Assembly: GCA_013396655.1 (NCBI GenBank)
Contig: WBMV01006429.1
Location: 1,174,739 to 1,238,738 of the forward strand
DNA from: Campylorhamphus procurvoides
Lineage: Eukaryota; Chordata; Aves; Passeriformes; Dendrocolaptidae
Reading direction: 5' to 3'
Length of the DNA stretch: 64,000 nucleotides
Under the pieces are notes generated by a model. The model was not told where the DNA came from. It worked only from the letters and a program-made list of their open reading frames with translations, and did no database searches. Position 1 is the first letter of the stretch. The number at the start of each line of letters is the position of its first letter. This document shows, piece by piece, positions 1 to 25,300 of this stretch. The translations under genes were made by a program, and so were the position numbers.

Positions 1-1659
1 AATGAGAGCAGCTCCCCTTCCCCTGGAACAGCTGTGTCCTGTGTGGTTTGGTTTAGCCACAGAAAGAGAAACTCGGCCCTCTCTCTTCACTGGCCCCACA
101 GAATATTTGTGAGCCTATGCAAAACAGAAAAGCCTCAAGAGCAACTCAGATGTCCACCCTAGAAGGGCACAAAGCCACACAAATTTTGGTTGCTTCAAGA
201 ATTAGAATTTGGACCTGCCTCTTCCTCGCTGCACGCAGGAGGGAGCAGCACCTTTTCCATGTTTTAAGCAGATGAACTCCAAGGAATCTGCAACAAAACC
301 AGTGGAAGACCTACAAGTCCTAATAAAGACTGGGCTGGTAATAGTCTTAATTGATTCTCAAGAAATGTCTGGATTTCCTTCTGATTTCTCAAATCTATGC
401 AGCATTTTAAGAAGCAGATATGAAACTGGGTCATCCCCAGCAGAAATTTAGACAGCCAGTTAGTTTGCTTGGTACTTTCCCTTAGTAGCTTAAGAAAAAA
501 GCAAAGGAGAAAGGATCAGCTGAACGAAATTGTGAGCTACCACCTTTCTGCCTCTGTCACAGCAGTAACAGGGGAGGAGGAAGACAATTACATCTCCTGC
601 ACAATAATTTCAGAAGCAGTCAGATGCAGTTCCAATCAGCTCACACTAACATGAGACCAAAGTGATGCCCTAAGAGGTGCTTTCAGCCTTTCCTAGTCCA
701 TCCCAGGAAAAACATCACTCTTTTTTCCAACCCTTTTTACTACTTTAAAGCTCTGGACTCTGAGGTACCAAATTTTTTGACAAACAGTCCCTGAGCAGCC
801 ATGGTATTTGCAGTAAATCTTCATTACTGGAAGAGAGGTACAGCTGGAAGGTCAAGATACTCCCTCTGAAAGGACTTACAGACAGAACCAAAAAAGCACA
901 GATTTTGCATAAGCTGGGTATCAAGTTGCAGGTTATCAACCTGTTAGTTACACCAGAACTATCCTGTACCTCTTCAGGGGTTAATAAAACACTTTTCCAT
1001 AACAGACATTAAAAAAATATGGGAAAATGAAATTCTCCTGAACCAGAGAAATCTTCCCTTTAAGGATCCTTGTCTGCACAAAGCCACTTTTTAAAAATCA
1101 GAGAGACTTGGATAAGCTCTTGAGACAAGACCCAAAGAGAGAACTAGGCATCAGAACACCCAAATTTTACATATTCTGACACCCTTTGCAACTCACCCCT
1201 CCATAAGATGAGTCCTAATTTTTGCTTGGGCTGCAAGTTGCCCGGATACACCAGGACATATATCAGACATACACATTAGTGCAGAAATCCCCTCCTTCTC
1301 TCATTCACCCTTGCAACTTCAGATCCAGGTGTGCCTTTTTAAGGACCATCATCCAAGAGTGCTGGGGTTTATTCAAACCTTTACAGGAACATATATCAAC
1401 AGGTAGAAGTCCAGCTACAGCTGACAGTGGTTCACCTCCCACTCCTCTGCTCACAGCCCCTGAACAGCCCTTTGCAAACCCAAAGTGTAACGAGGCAGTC
1501 GCTGAGTAATGCCAAAGGATTACAGCACAGTGTAGAGGCTCCCTGTGGCTGTTCGCTCTTGGGAGAGCCGCCCTTCTTCCTTAAGAAACCCAAATTACCG
1601 CCGACCCAGCACAGACTTTACCTGTCGGGGCATCACTCGGTGTTACACACCCCCCTCAG
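1..1659 (-). other. No gene seen; presumed MAPK9 intron 1
   Basis: Ordinary AT-leaning sequence with only short, unrelated ORFs. No kinase coding exon, RNA gene or repeat was recognised. It is called intron only because of the putative exon 1 at 1,979-2,060. Confidence 0.4.
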
Positions 1660-1978
1660 CGCTCCCACAGCGCGACTGGGAAAGAGGGAACAACTTTAAA
1701 GGCGCGCCCGCTGCCAGTACTTCCACTGTTTATGTGCGAGCGGGAGCGCCTTCCCCACGGCCCTCCTCAAACTCCTGCCGAGGGGTCGGGGGCGCAGAGC
1801 CCCGGCTCGCCTCGGCCCAGCCCGGCCCCGGGGCCCGCCAGGCACGGAGGGACGGACAGGCGGCCAAAGGGAGGGAGGGCCCGGCCTGGCCCTGCTGCTG
1901 CCCCGCGTCCCCCCGGGCAGCGGGCCCGCCCCAGAGCAGGGCTGTGCTGGTCCCGTCCCGTCCCCATATCCCCCTCAC

Positions 1979-2060
1979 CTGAGGGCCCGGCCCGGCCCGG
2001 CGCCTCCCGCTGCCCCGGCCGCAATGGCCTCCCGCTGCTCCGCACGGCGCGCCCGCTGAC
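1979..2060 (-). other. Putative noncoding exon 1 of MAPK9 (5' end approximate)
   Basis: On the minus strand the island contains CAG followed by gtgaggg, a textbook donor, at 1,979/1,978. MAPK9 in vertebrates has a noncoding first exon and begins translation in exon 2, consistent with the lack of a convincing ATG frame. The exon start is a guess placed downstream of the CCAAT boxes. Confidence 0.4.
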
Positions 2061-2200
2061 TGACAGCCGCGCGGGCCAATCGCAGCGCTCGGCCACCGGC
2101 GCTCAGCCAATCAGAGCCGCTGAGGGGCGGGGCCTCCCGGCCGCTAGATTAGCGAAGGCCCGCAGTGGGCGCGGGGGCGGTGCGGCCCCGCCCTCATGCG

Positions 2201-2259
2201 TGACGTCACAGTTGCGTGTGACGCCACCACATACGTCACATCTCAACCGCATGACGTCA
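2201..2259. promoter_or_regulatory. Cluster of cAMP-response elements
   Basis: Two perfect palindromic TGACGTCA sites lie at 2,201-2,208 and 2,252-2,259. Between them are a near match TGACGCCA (2,219-2,226) and a half-site TACGTCA (2,232-2,238). These match CREB/ATF-family sites. Confidence 0.75.
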
Positions 2260-2262
2260 CCG

Positions 2263-3329
2263 TTGTGGCACTGCTATAAGGCATTAATAAGGCACTAACA
2301 CTGGCTAGAGATAAATTACCAATAGTAGGGGAACCAACACTGAAAGCATTAACAGAAATAACAGCAAGGACTTCTGCTGAAGTTACAAGGACACACCACA
2401 TAGTTGAGGCCAGAAACGGCTACAAAAATGGATAAGATGCTGTAAGAAACAAAAGGTTCTTCCCTGCCCCAAGCAAGTTTTGGGCCAGGGGTGAAAAGGA
2501 CACAGGGAGGAAGACCCACGTCCTTCATCCCCACGACCACCAGAGCAACACTCAGGTGCAAGAAGGAGGAGCAAAGGGAGCAGACATGGAAATGACTTCT
2601 AAAAACTGATTATAACAAATTTGCCTTTTCTCAGGAATAGTGTAAATGTGTATAAGGGGCTTACGAATGTGTAACATGTACATAATACATGAATAATGTT
2701 ACATAATATGTAACATAAAAGCACTGCTCAAGGTTTTGGGGTGTGCACATCTTTGGAGGAACCATCCCCTGTGCACCCGAATAAACATCCCTCCCTATAC
2801 CCACTGTGGAGGTGTTATTGCTCTCTGACCACCTGGGAAAAAAATAAGTAACCAGAGGACTTCATGGGGGTAGATATTTTATTTATTTGGAGGTTTATAG
2901 GTACTTCCCCTACTGCAAGTTAATGCACAGCTAATACATATGTTATTAAAATTGGAGTTTATTCCTAACTGGAAGATGTGTTGAGTATTCCCTTATGTGC
3001 CAGTATAAGTTCTTACATACTCTAATATTTGTATTAAATCCAAGTTTGAGGCAACTTTTTCTTGGCTGAGGAGGCAACTTTGGGACCACGTGTAAAAACA
3101 CAGGCACAGCGTCTCTTTTCAACTGCAGGAAATTCCTTCCCACATCCATCTGCCTCAGCAGAAGGTAAAATGCAAAGCTTTAATCAATAGCTGGTGTGAA
3201 CAACAGTAGGACCTACAGAGATTACTCTGCTGAATCAGTACAAGTCAGGGAAGTCATCAAGTTAAAAAACAAACAAACAAAACAACCAAACAGAAAACAT
3301 ACACACAAAAAAACCCCAAACCACAAAGC
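2263..3329. other. Spacer between putative MAPK9 promoter and GFPT2 3' end
   Basis: About 1.1 kb without a recognisable gene. It contains the LTR-like segment, alternative minus-strand AATAAA hexamers at 2,878-2,887 and an A/AC-rich tract at 3,265-3,325. Confidence 0.6.
2640..2835 (+). mobile_element. LTR-like segment, possible endogenous retrovirus solo LTR (fragment)
   Basis: A stretch of repeated TAACATGTA/TAATACATG-like AT-rich sequence leads into a GTGTGCACATCT...CTGTGCACCCG block and AATAAA at 2,780-2,785. This resembles the U3-R end of avian retroviral LTRs. The boundaries and any target duplication are unclear, and a short stop-free stretch at 2,297-2,430 may belong to the same insertion. 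The family is not identified. Confidence 0.35.
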
Positions 3330-4132
3330 AAGACGAATTATATAATCTTTTAATTGTATTGTAGTTTCATTGTACCCTCTTCAAACACAAATATCACTTG
3401 AAAGACATCCAGTTCCCTTACTCTGTTGCACTGTACATGTGATGCAAATAAGAGCTGGGGTGGCACAGAAAACAAATGTTGTTCTGGCTTTTCAAATTAA
3501 TTGCAAGAGGCAGAAATTTAGAACATAGCTGGGAACTTACAGGCACAGAAGAACTTTGCAAATGACTGGTTAAATATGAAACACAGATGCAGAGGGGAGG
3601 AAGAGGGACAACAAATTTCCAGTTTGAGGCTGAAAGAGGGAAATCCCCAAAAACTTTACACAAGTGTCAACATGCTCAGTATGTACACTCTGAGCATTAC
3701 CAATGTTACAGATAAGCAATGTACTAAAAAAATAACTTAAAAAAAAGCTATACAATTGTAGTTATAAATACTATATCTTTAAAACTAGTTAAGTAGTGTA
3801 GGCTAAAAAAATGTTCACAGTTACTCTGGAGAGAGCTGTATATATATATTGCACAGTAGAAAAGTTCATTCAGTATACCATGTGTAAACAATTAAACAAG
3901 TTTTATCTTCTTTGGCAATTCCAGGACTTAGAGGAATATTTGCTGGGAGCAAAAGCACTTAGGTACAAGGCACATCAAAAGCTTTTAAAGCTGCAAGATA
4001 AATCCTTCTGACGCTTTCCAGTCAGCACTGCCATTCTCTTCAGGAAAAACATGTACCTATCAACTCAGAACAACACATTTCTACAAATGTAACTCGAGGT
4101 CTGGTGACAAAACCATCAGCTGCTCTTGGCTC
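3330..4132 (-). other. GFPT2: GFPT2 3' UTR (end approximate)
   Basis: AT-rich sequence runs from the stop to a candidate cleavage site. A minus-strand ATTAAA (3,349-3,354) is followed 20-50 bp later by a strong GT/T-rich tract (3,265-3,330 on the plus strand is AC/A-rich), the usual downstream element. A further ATTAAA (3,179-3,184) and two overlapping AATAAA hexamers (2,878-2,887) could give longer 3' UTRs. The choice among them is inference. Confidence 0.55.
3349..3354 (-). terminator. Candidate GFPT2 polyadenylation signal ATTAAA
   Basis: TTTAAT on the plus strand reads ATTAAA on the minus strand, about 780 nt after the stop codon. A GT-rich downstream element follows. Alternatives lie at 3,179-3,184 and 2,878-2,887. 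Confidence 0.45.
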
Positions 4133-19411
<15,279 letters not shown>

Positions 19412-19487
19412 GGTGGCCCCGCACTGTCCCCTCCGCTCGCACCAAACGCGTCTCCAGCCCCAGCCCGGCCGGGGCCGCCGCTCCTGC

Positions 19488-19494
19488 TCTTATA
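19488..19494 (-). promoter_or_regulatory. GFPT2 TATA box (TATAAGA)
   Basis: On the minus strand TATAAGA lies 77-83 nt upstream of the ATG, inside a GC-rich island. A start site 25-30 nt downstream would be near 19,460 and give a 5' UTR of about 50 nt. Sp1-type GC boxes lie just upstream at 19,523-19,530 and 19,538-19,547. Confidence 0.7.
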
Positions 19495-19522
19495 GCGGGG
19501 CCGGGCAGGGCCAGCGCTGCCT

Positions 19523-19547
19523 CCCCGCCCATCGCCCGGGGCGGGGG
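19523..19547. promoter_or_regulatory. Pair of GC boxes upstream of the GFPT2 TATA box
   Basis: CCCCGCCC at 19,523-19,530 and GGGGCGGGGG at 19,538-19,547 match Sp/KLF-type sites and lie 30-55 bp upstream of the TATA box. Confidence 0.55.
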
Positions 19548-19579
19548 ATGCGGGATCCGGGCCGGTCACGGGGTGGCTG

Positions 19580-19805
19580 AGGATGGGAAACACCTCCGAG
19601 ACCGTCGAGTCTCACCTTACACCCATCGCCACCCTGGGAACGCATCGCCGCGCCCGCATCGGTGGGCTCTTGAGCATCCCCAGGGATCGGGATGCCACCA
19701 CCTCCCTGGGCAGCCCGTTCCGGTGCTTGGCGACCCTTTCCATGAAGAAACTCTTCCTGATGCCCAGCCCGAACCTTCCCTGGCGCAGCTTGAGGTCAAG
19801 GCAGG
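19580..19805 (-). mobile_element. CR1 LINE 3'-end fragment
   Basis: On the minus strand it reads CTCAAGCTGCGCCAGGGAAG, then TTTCTTCATGGAAAGGGT, then GGGCTGCCCAGGGAGGTGG and finally GACTCGACGGTCTC. These match, in order, the well-known 3' region of avian CR1 elements. The terminal octamer repeat is absent or decayed. Its sense orientation equals that of GFPT2, and its 3' end lies about 85 bp upstream of the TATA box. Confidence 0.85.
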
Positions 19806-22149
19806 ATGAATCCCATGTCCATGCCAGCCTCAGGTTGGCTCAGGGATTTTCAGGGTGGCAGTAACCCCAGAGAGCCCCATGGGCAGCATAAGGGGTGTTT
19901 TTTGTGCACTGATTCTGGTTTCCCATGTCCCAGTTTCACGGAGGAGCAGCACAGGGGGTGAAGTCGTCCCTCCTGGCAGAACACCATGGCTGGGCAGGGG
20001 AAGGTGCCTCCCTTGCCCTCCAGCCACAAGCATTTACAATTTCACCCATATTCATTCACACAATTACAAGCAGCCAATTTCATCTCCACAAACAGGACTG
20101 GGAGCACCTGAACGTGCCCGCTGGGCACACCTTGGCACAAGGTCAAGGCTACAGACATGGCCCAAAGTGGGCTCAAGCTTTACCTTCTTCTAAAGAAGCT
20201 TTTCTCTTACCTTAGGAAGCCTCCTGCAAGCAAAGGGAATGGCAGCTCTTAGAGCGAGTGCCCTGAACTGCAAAAATACACAAAGTTTCCCAATACAGTT
20301 TCTTCATCCTTATTAAAAAGTATCAAAATATTTTATAGACATGATCATAGTTACCCATAGGGTTATTGAAACTCAAGCAGAAGGTGTCTTATTTAAGCTA
20401 GAACTTAATGGCTCATTTTCTCTTGCATGTCTTTTTTTCAGGCAATTTTTTACATAAAGGAATGGTTCCCCCAAACTTTGTCACTTTTCCTCTTGATGGA
20501 GAGGTCGAATGAAGGATAAAGATTGGTACATTGATAATTTAGCTAAAACCCCCACCATTTTGTGCCATTTTAAGAAAGGGAAACTATGTCTCAGTTTTAA
20601 GGTCAAAACCAAGATTTAGAATATTTCCAACTCATAAAACTAAAGCAAACAGTGTTAAAGTTCTGCTTCAAATTAGTTTACAAAAATGGAATAAATTAAG
20701 TGTATTTTTCACTGTGTGTGTGAAAGAGCTATGACACCATGCCCAGTAAAAAACACTGGTTTTTTTCCTTCCCCCAGACAGGCCCATGGTTTTGTCACTG
20801 TTTCAATCCCAGCTCTGTCACTTACCATGTGACACCAGGGAAGTAATTTTGACACTCCATTCCAGTTTTTCTTGTCTGTTTAGGTAACTTTGCTCCTCCT
20901 CTAAAGGGATCTCTGATCTCCCCCAGTGCAGCCTGAGCAAAGGGTGGTGTTCCTAATCACAGCTATGTGGGTAAAGTAGCATTGCTATTTATATTAAATT
21001 ATATACAATAAACTTTTATTTTCTCCTGTGCAATGTGCATTTTAACTGAGTGATGCAGACAGAAGGAAAGTAACACTTTTTTTTAAAAAAACATCACTGC
21101 AATACTAATTGCCAAAGATCACGAGTCAGAGCCCAAAATTCCACTCATGCAAGACAGTTCATGTTTCCATGTGACATTCCCAGGGAGAAAACTAAACAAA
21201 AATGAGACTGAAGTGCTAGTAAGAGCTGCATTAATTAGTGATTAATGTGTCACATTGATAACTTCTCAGTCAACAGTTCCCAGATGCATCTGTCTGATGC
21301 CATTTAGTTTTTGCCATTACTTTTTGGAAGTGCATGAGAGAGAGCAGTAATTCTTTGTACTGGTGGGTTTGTTTGGCTTGAAGGACATATCTTACAGCAG
21401 TCAGTGGGACAGGACAAACTGATCCCATCTCACCTTACAACTTCTTAAAATCTAAAAGCCAGAATATGTCAAAGTGTCACTTACTGTATTCAACACAAAA
21501 AGGATCCAGCAATTCTGCCATGCTCTGATCAGGAGACCATTAAAAGAACCAAAACAAAACAGACAGTTTGGTCAAAGTTTATAAATAAAAACTTTCACAT
21601 TTTCCTCCCGGAAGAGACAGACAACAAAGAGGTCAACTGGTGCAACTTCCCACCAAAAAGGCTGAACACAAATCTGATGTGACACTGTAAGAATTTTTGC
21701 TCAGCTACATCTTCCTTTTCTTCTGTCTTCAAACAAGTGATCAAAAACAGAAGTAGGAAATAGTAGGGCACAGTGTGGAGACCACTGTTTTAGCATCAGG
21801 TAATGAGGGAATTACCTGGAACATAAGGCAAGGAGCAAGGAACATCATTCAGCATGTGGCTGGAAAGAGGAGGGATTTATGCTTAGGCTCCCTCTGAGCC
21901 TGATACACGTACTTGTTCTTACAACGTTTATCATCTGCCCTGAAAAGCAGCCAACAGCACTTTAAGGACAGATATTCCAAACTGCATTTGCATAGTCAAG
22001 AGGCTCAGATCCATATCTGAATACCTTGTTCTGTTCCTTGTTCCTAGACACCCAAGGGTGACTGAGTTTCCTGCTAAGGAGTTTCAATAAGTTCACTTGC
22101 CCCTGGGAATGAAAGGACCAAACCACCCTCATGAGCAAACGGGGCAGAA
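19806..22149. other. Upstream intergenic DNA, no gene seen
   Basis: Sequence flanking the GFPT2 promoter. Only short unrelated ORFs are present, with no recognised repeat or RNA gene. Confidence 0.6.
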
Positions 22150-22375
22150 AAAAGGAGTGGATGTGAACTGCAAAGGGGAAGAAATATGATCAATATCAGG
22201 AAAAATTAGGAGGAGGAGTTGTGCAATGGAACAGGCTGCAGAGGCTCACTGGTGACTGGGCTGGAAGAGACCCTGTCCTGTGAGGCAGAACTGAGTGATG
22301 TGTGTGTGGTGTGAAGGATGAGGGGTGACCAAATGGCCATCCCTTCCAACTCCAGCACTTCCATGTTTATAGCTG
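22150..22375 (+). mobile_element. Degraded CR1 LINE 3'-end fragment
   Basis: In order on the plus strand: AATATCAGGAAAAATT, GGAACAGGCTGC, then a GATGAGGGGTGACC block and CCCTTCCAACTCC near 22,341-22,353. Order and spacing fit an old, deleted CR1 3' end with its usual CCTTCCAAC terminus. No intact reading frame. Confidence 0.65.
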
Positions 22376-25300
22376 GGTTATAAAACTCCCTTTAAATTGC
22401 CCTTTTTGGACTGCTGGTTGAGTGGCCACAACATCATCTGAGAGCTAGGAGCCTGTTGCTAGATTCATACTAGAATACACAGCACAGGTTCTTATATTAA
22501 CAATGACAATCCCTTATTTCAGTTTATATTATAAATTTGTGGATTAGATATAACTTATATGCTATTTTAGAGTTGGTTTTGCTTCAAAATGTGAAAGTTG
22601 AGAGCCCAGGAGCAGACACTGCACATTTCAGATCATCATCCACCTGAACTCGGCTCCTGCCCTTCTGCAATAAAAATATTTCAAACACTGAGAACCTCTG
22701 AACACTTTCATCACCATCACTTTAGTTTTAACAAAATGGGACAGAGTTATTCCCTACCAAGGCTCTTAAGAATATTTGGGCTGACAGCTTGGTCTGGATC
22801 CCTCTGATTCCTTCCCAGTCTGATAACCATGGCTCCATTGAAGCTGAATTTCACCAAGAGGATAAATGAAATAAAGGGCTGACCTTGGTGGCCTCTGCAG
22901 GAGGTCAGGTGTGCATGGCAGGGAGCTGGTGAGTCCAGGACAGGCCACCCTCCACATCCAGTTTGGAAGACAATGAGCAATTGCCTTTGAAGTGAAGACA
23001 GCAACACGTTTCTTCTGCTGAGAAGTTCAAAGGAGAGGAAAAAAAATGTTTGTTATATTAAAATAATGTTTGTTATACGGTTCTTTCAGTGGAGGTGACA
23101 ATTAGCTGCTCACCTAGGATCTGTCTAGGGCTAAAGAGCTGGTATTTTCAGTTTAAAAGTACACGTAATTAACAGCTTTTAATTTGAGAACAGGAGAGAG
23201 TTAATCATAATTTGTCACCGTCAGATTGTTGTCTTTGAAATGATAAAAATTGTGTGTGTTTGGAGAAGTTACATAGAAATGTGAATCAACATCATACCTA
23301 TGACTGAGAATTAAGTAACCTTGATATAATTAAACAATGGCTTTTCAGCTGAATTGTCATGAGGAACGTGTAATATAAAACCAACGCAGCTAATTAACGG
23401 TATTTTAAATACTTTAAAAACACATAGGCACATTTAGTAATAACTCCTCTAAAACATTGTGTTTTAAAGAGCATTAAGTGGTTTCCTGAGGTTTTGATGT
23501 AAATTCCTCATAACGGGAGCTGCAAAAAAGTTAATGGCAAGTGTCAGGGAGAAAAATAAATGCTTGGAAAATTCGATAGATTTTCCAAGCAAGCCAGCTC
23601 TTGGATTAGTTTTCTCAGCATGTTGTGTGGTCCTTCAGGGCAGAGTGAGAAATGCTGACAGGGCAATACAGATATCTGCATACCTGCCCTCCCCTGCCAT
23701 ATTTCAGGGGATCAGGACCATCCATTCTGATATTTTTCATAAACACAGGACTGTCTAAGATTACATGGGGTTGGAGGAAGCAAAGCTAGCTATTGACAAT
23801 ATCTGGGGAAAGCATGCCCATGGAAGAAGTCAAAAAGCTTGAAAGCCAAAGATAAAAAAAGCATTACAAGAAATGAACCCCCTCCAGTAACGCACCAAAA
23901 ATGAAGCTTCACTGGAAATGTTCGAGCAACGAGCTGGTTGTAGCTTTAAAAAGGTGCTGCAGCTGCTCCATCTGGCTCATCCAGCTCCATCACAGCAGCC
24001 ACAGCATCACCTCCTTCCCCAGTTCCCTGGGAGCCCTTCTGGCACAGCCCCCTCCCCAGGCAATAACTGGGCACCTCCCCAGCTGCACTGGCTCACTCAG
24101 CACCACAGAGCAGCCTGAAGTGGAACTTCTGCTCTGGTTAATTTTGTTTCTGAGCATATGAACCTATTTTGGTAAGAACCATTTCATTCCAGTCTCGTCT
24201 TGGGTTGTTTTCACAGCTTTAATGCTTCAAGGATTTATCCTGGCCTTTGAAAAGAACACCTCTGAGGCTGGGAGGGAGTTTTGCTGCTGGCTGCCCTCTG
24301 CTTTGCCCTTTGAACAGTTCTCTGGCAAGAAGCTTCTGGTTCTGCAAACAAACCCCTGTTGTTGTGCAGCACTCCTACCTGTACCCTCCACAAAGCAGGG
24401 CTAAATTACAGCCCAGTTTGCTGCCCCGTGTCACTCCCAGCATTGTTTCTGTCACCCCTGCCCAGCAGCAGCTGGAATGAACTGAAGGGAAGGAAGGGTG
24501 CTGGGAGTACAAGCTGCTTCCACACAGCTCCAGTTCTCAGCAGCTCCAGGCTGAAAGAAAACAACCCCAGGTTTCTGAAAGCAGCCCATATAACCAGATG
24601 CATCTGGCTCTACCTCACACATCCAAATCTGCCGTCCGTATCACTTCCTTCTAATCAAGATAGGCATCAAAGGACTCCATACTGGGAACTTAAACACCAC
24701 CTCTGCTCCTTTTTCTCCCATTTGTGATCAAAATAAATAAATGAAGGGAAGCCAGATTAAAGCTCCAACAGTCATTTTTAGGACTGGTGTATTTAACATT
24801 GCAGCTGCAGTGTTACTCTTGGTTTGAAAAGAGGCTGCAAGTAAAGTACCTGGAGTCCAAACACAGGTGACCAGGGATTCCCCAGCTTTAGTAAATATTT
24901 AACAATTATGATAGACATGTGATGCCATTGTTTAGCAAATGATCCAGGTTTGAAGAAAGCTCTTCTCATAGGTGGGTTATTTTCTGTCCCAGAGTCACAG
25001 CTGTTGTGCTGATGTTTGCTCTTGCCTACAGACATTTCTCCCTCTTACGGGCTTGACACCAATCACAGCTACACCTTCAAGTTGTTTCTGTAACAGCTTA
25101 TTCAAAGAAAAAGGGCATAAACTATGGTTAAATAGAAGCAGTAACTTTCTTTCACTGGCAATTAATGGCCCATCTATATCTCAGTTTCTAGAGTTGTGGG
25201 GTTATTAGATCTGCTATAATCTACCTGTTGTCCAAATCAGGTTTGGGCACATTTGCATTGGTAGAAATAAAGACATTGCACATAGGGGATTCCAAGATAA

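Larger units (their letters stand above)
1660..2262. promoter_or_regulatory. CpG island promoter, probably of MAPK9 (minus strand)
   Basis: A GC- and CpG-rich block holds CCAAT boxes at 2,076-2,080 and 2,107-2,111, a GC box at 2,124-2,133 and a cluster of cAMP-response elements at 2,201-2,259. A consensus minus-strand splice donor at 1,978/1,979 suggests transcription to the left. Vertebrate gene order (MAPK9 just downstream of GFPT2, same strand) makes this the likely MAPK9 promoter. No MAPK9 coding exon is in the window, so this is inferred. Firing on the plus strand as well is possible. Confidence 0.6.

Noticed and set aside
1..1659. MAPK9 coding exon 2
   Set aside because: No frame encodes the kinase N-terminus. 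Only the noncoding exon 1 is proposed.
1730..2298. Several 100-190 codon frames in the left CpG island
   Set aside because: GC-rich DNA has few stop codons. The frames are Pro/Arg/Gly-rich on both strands and lie over promoter elements.
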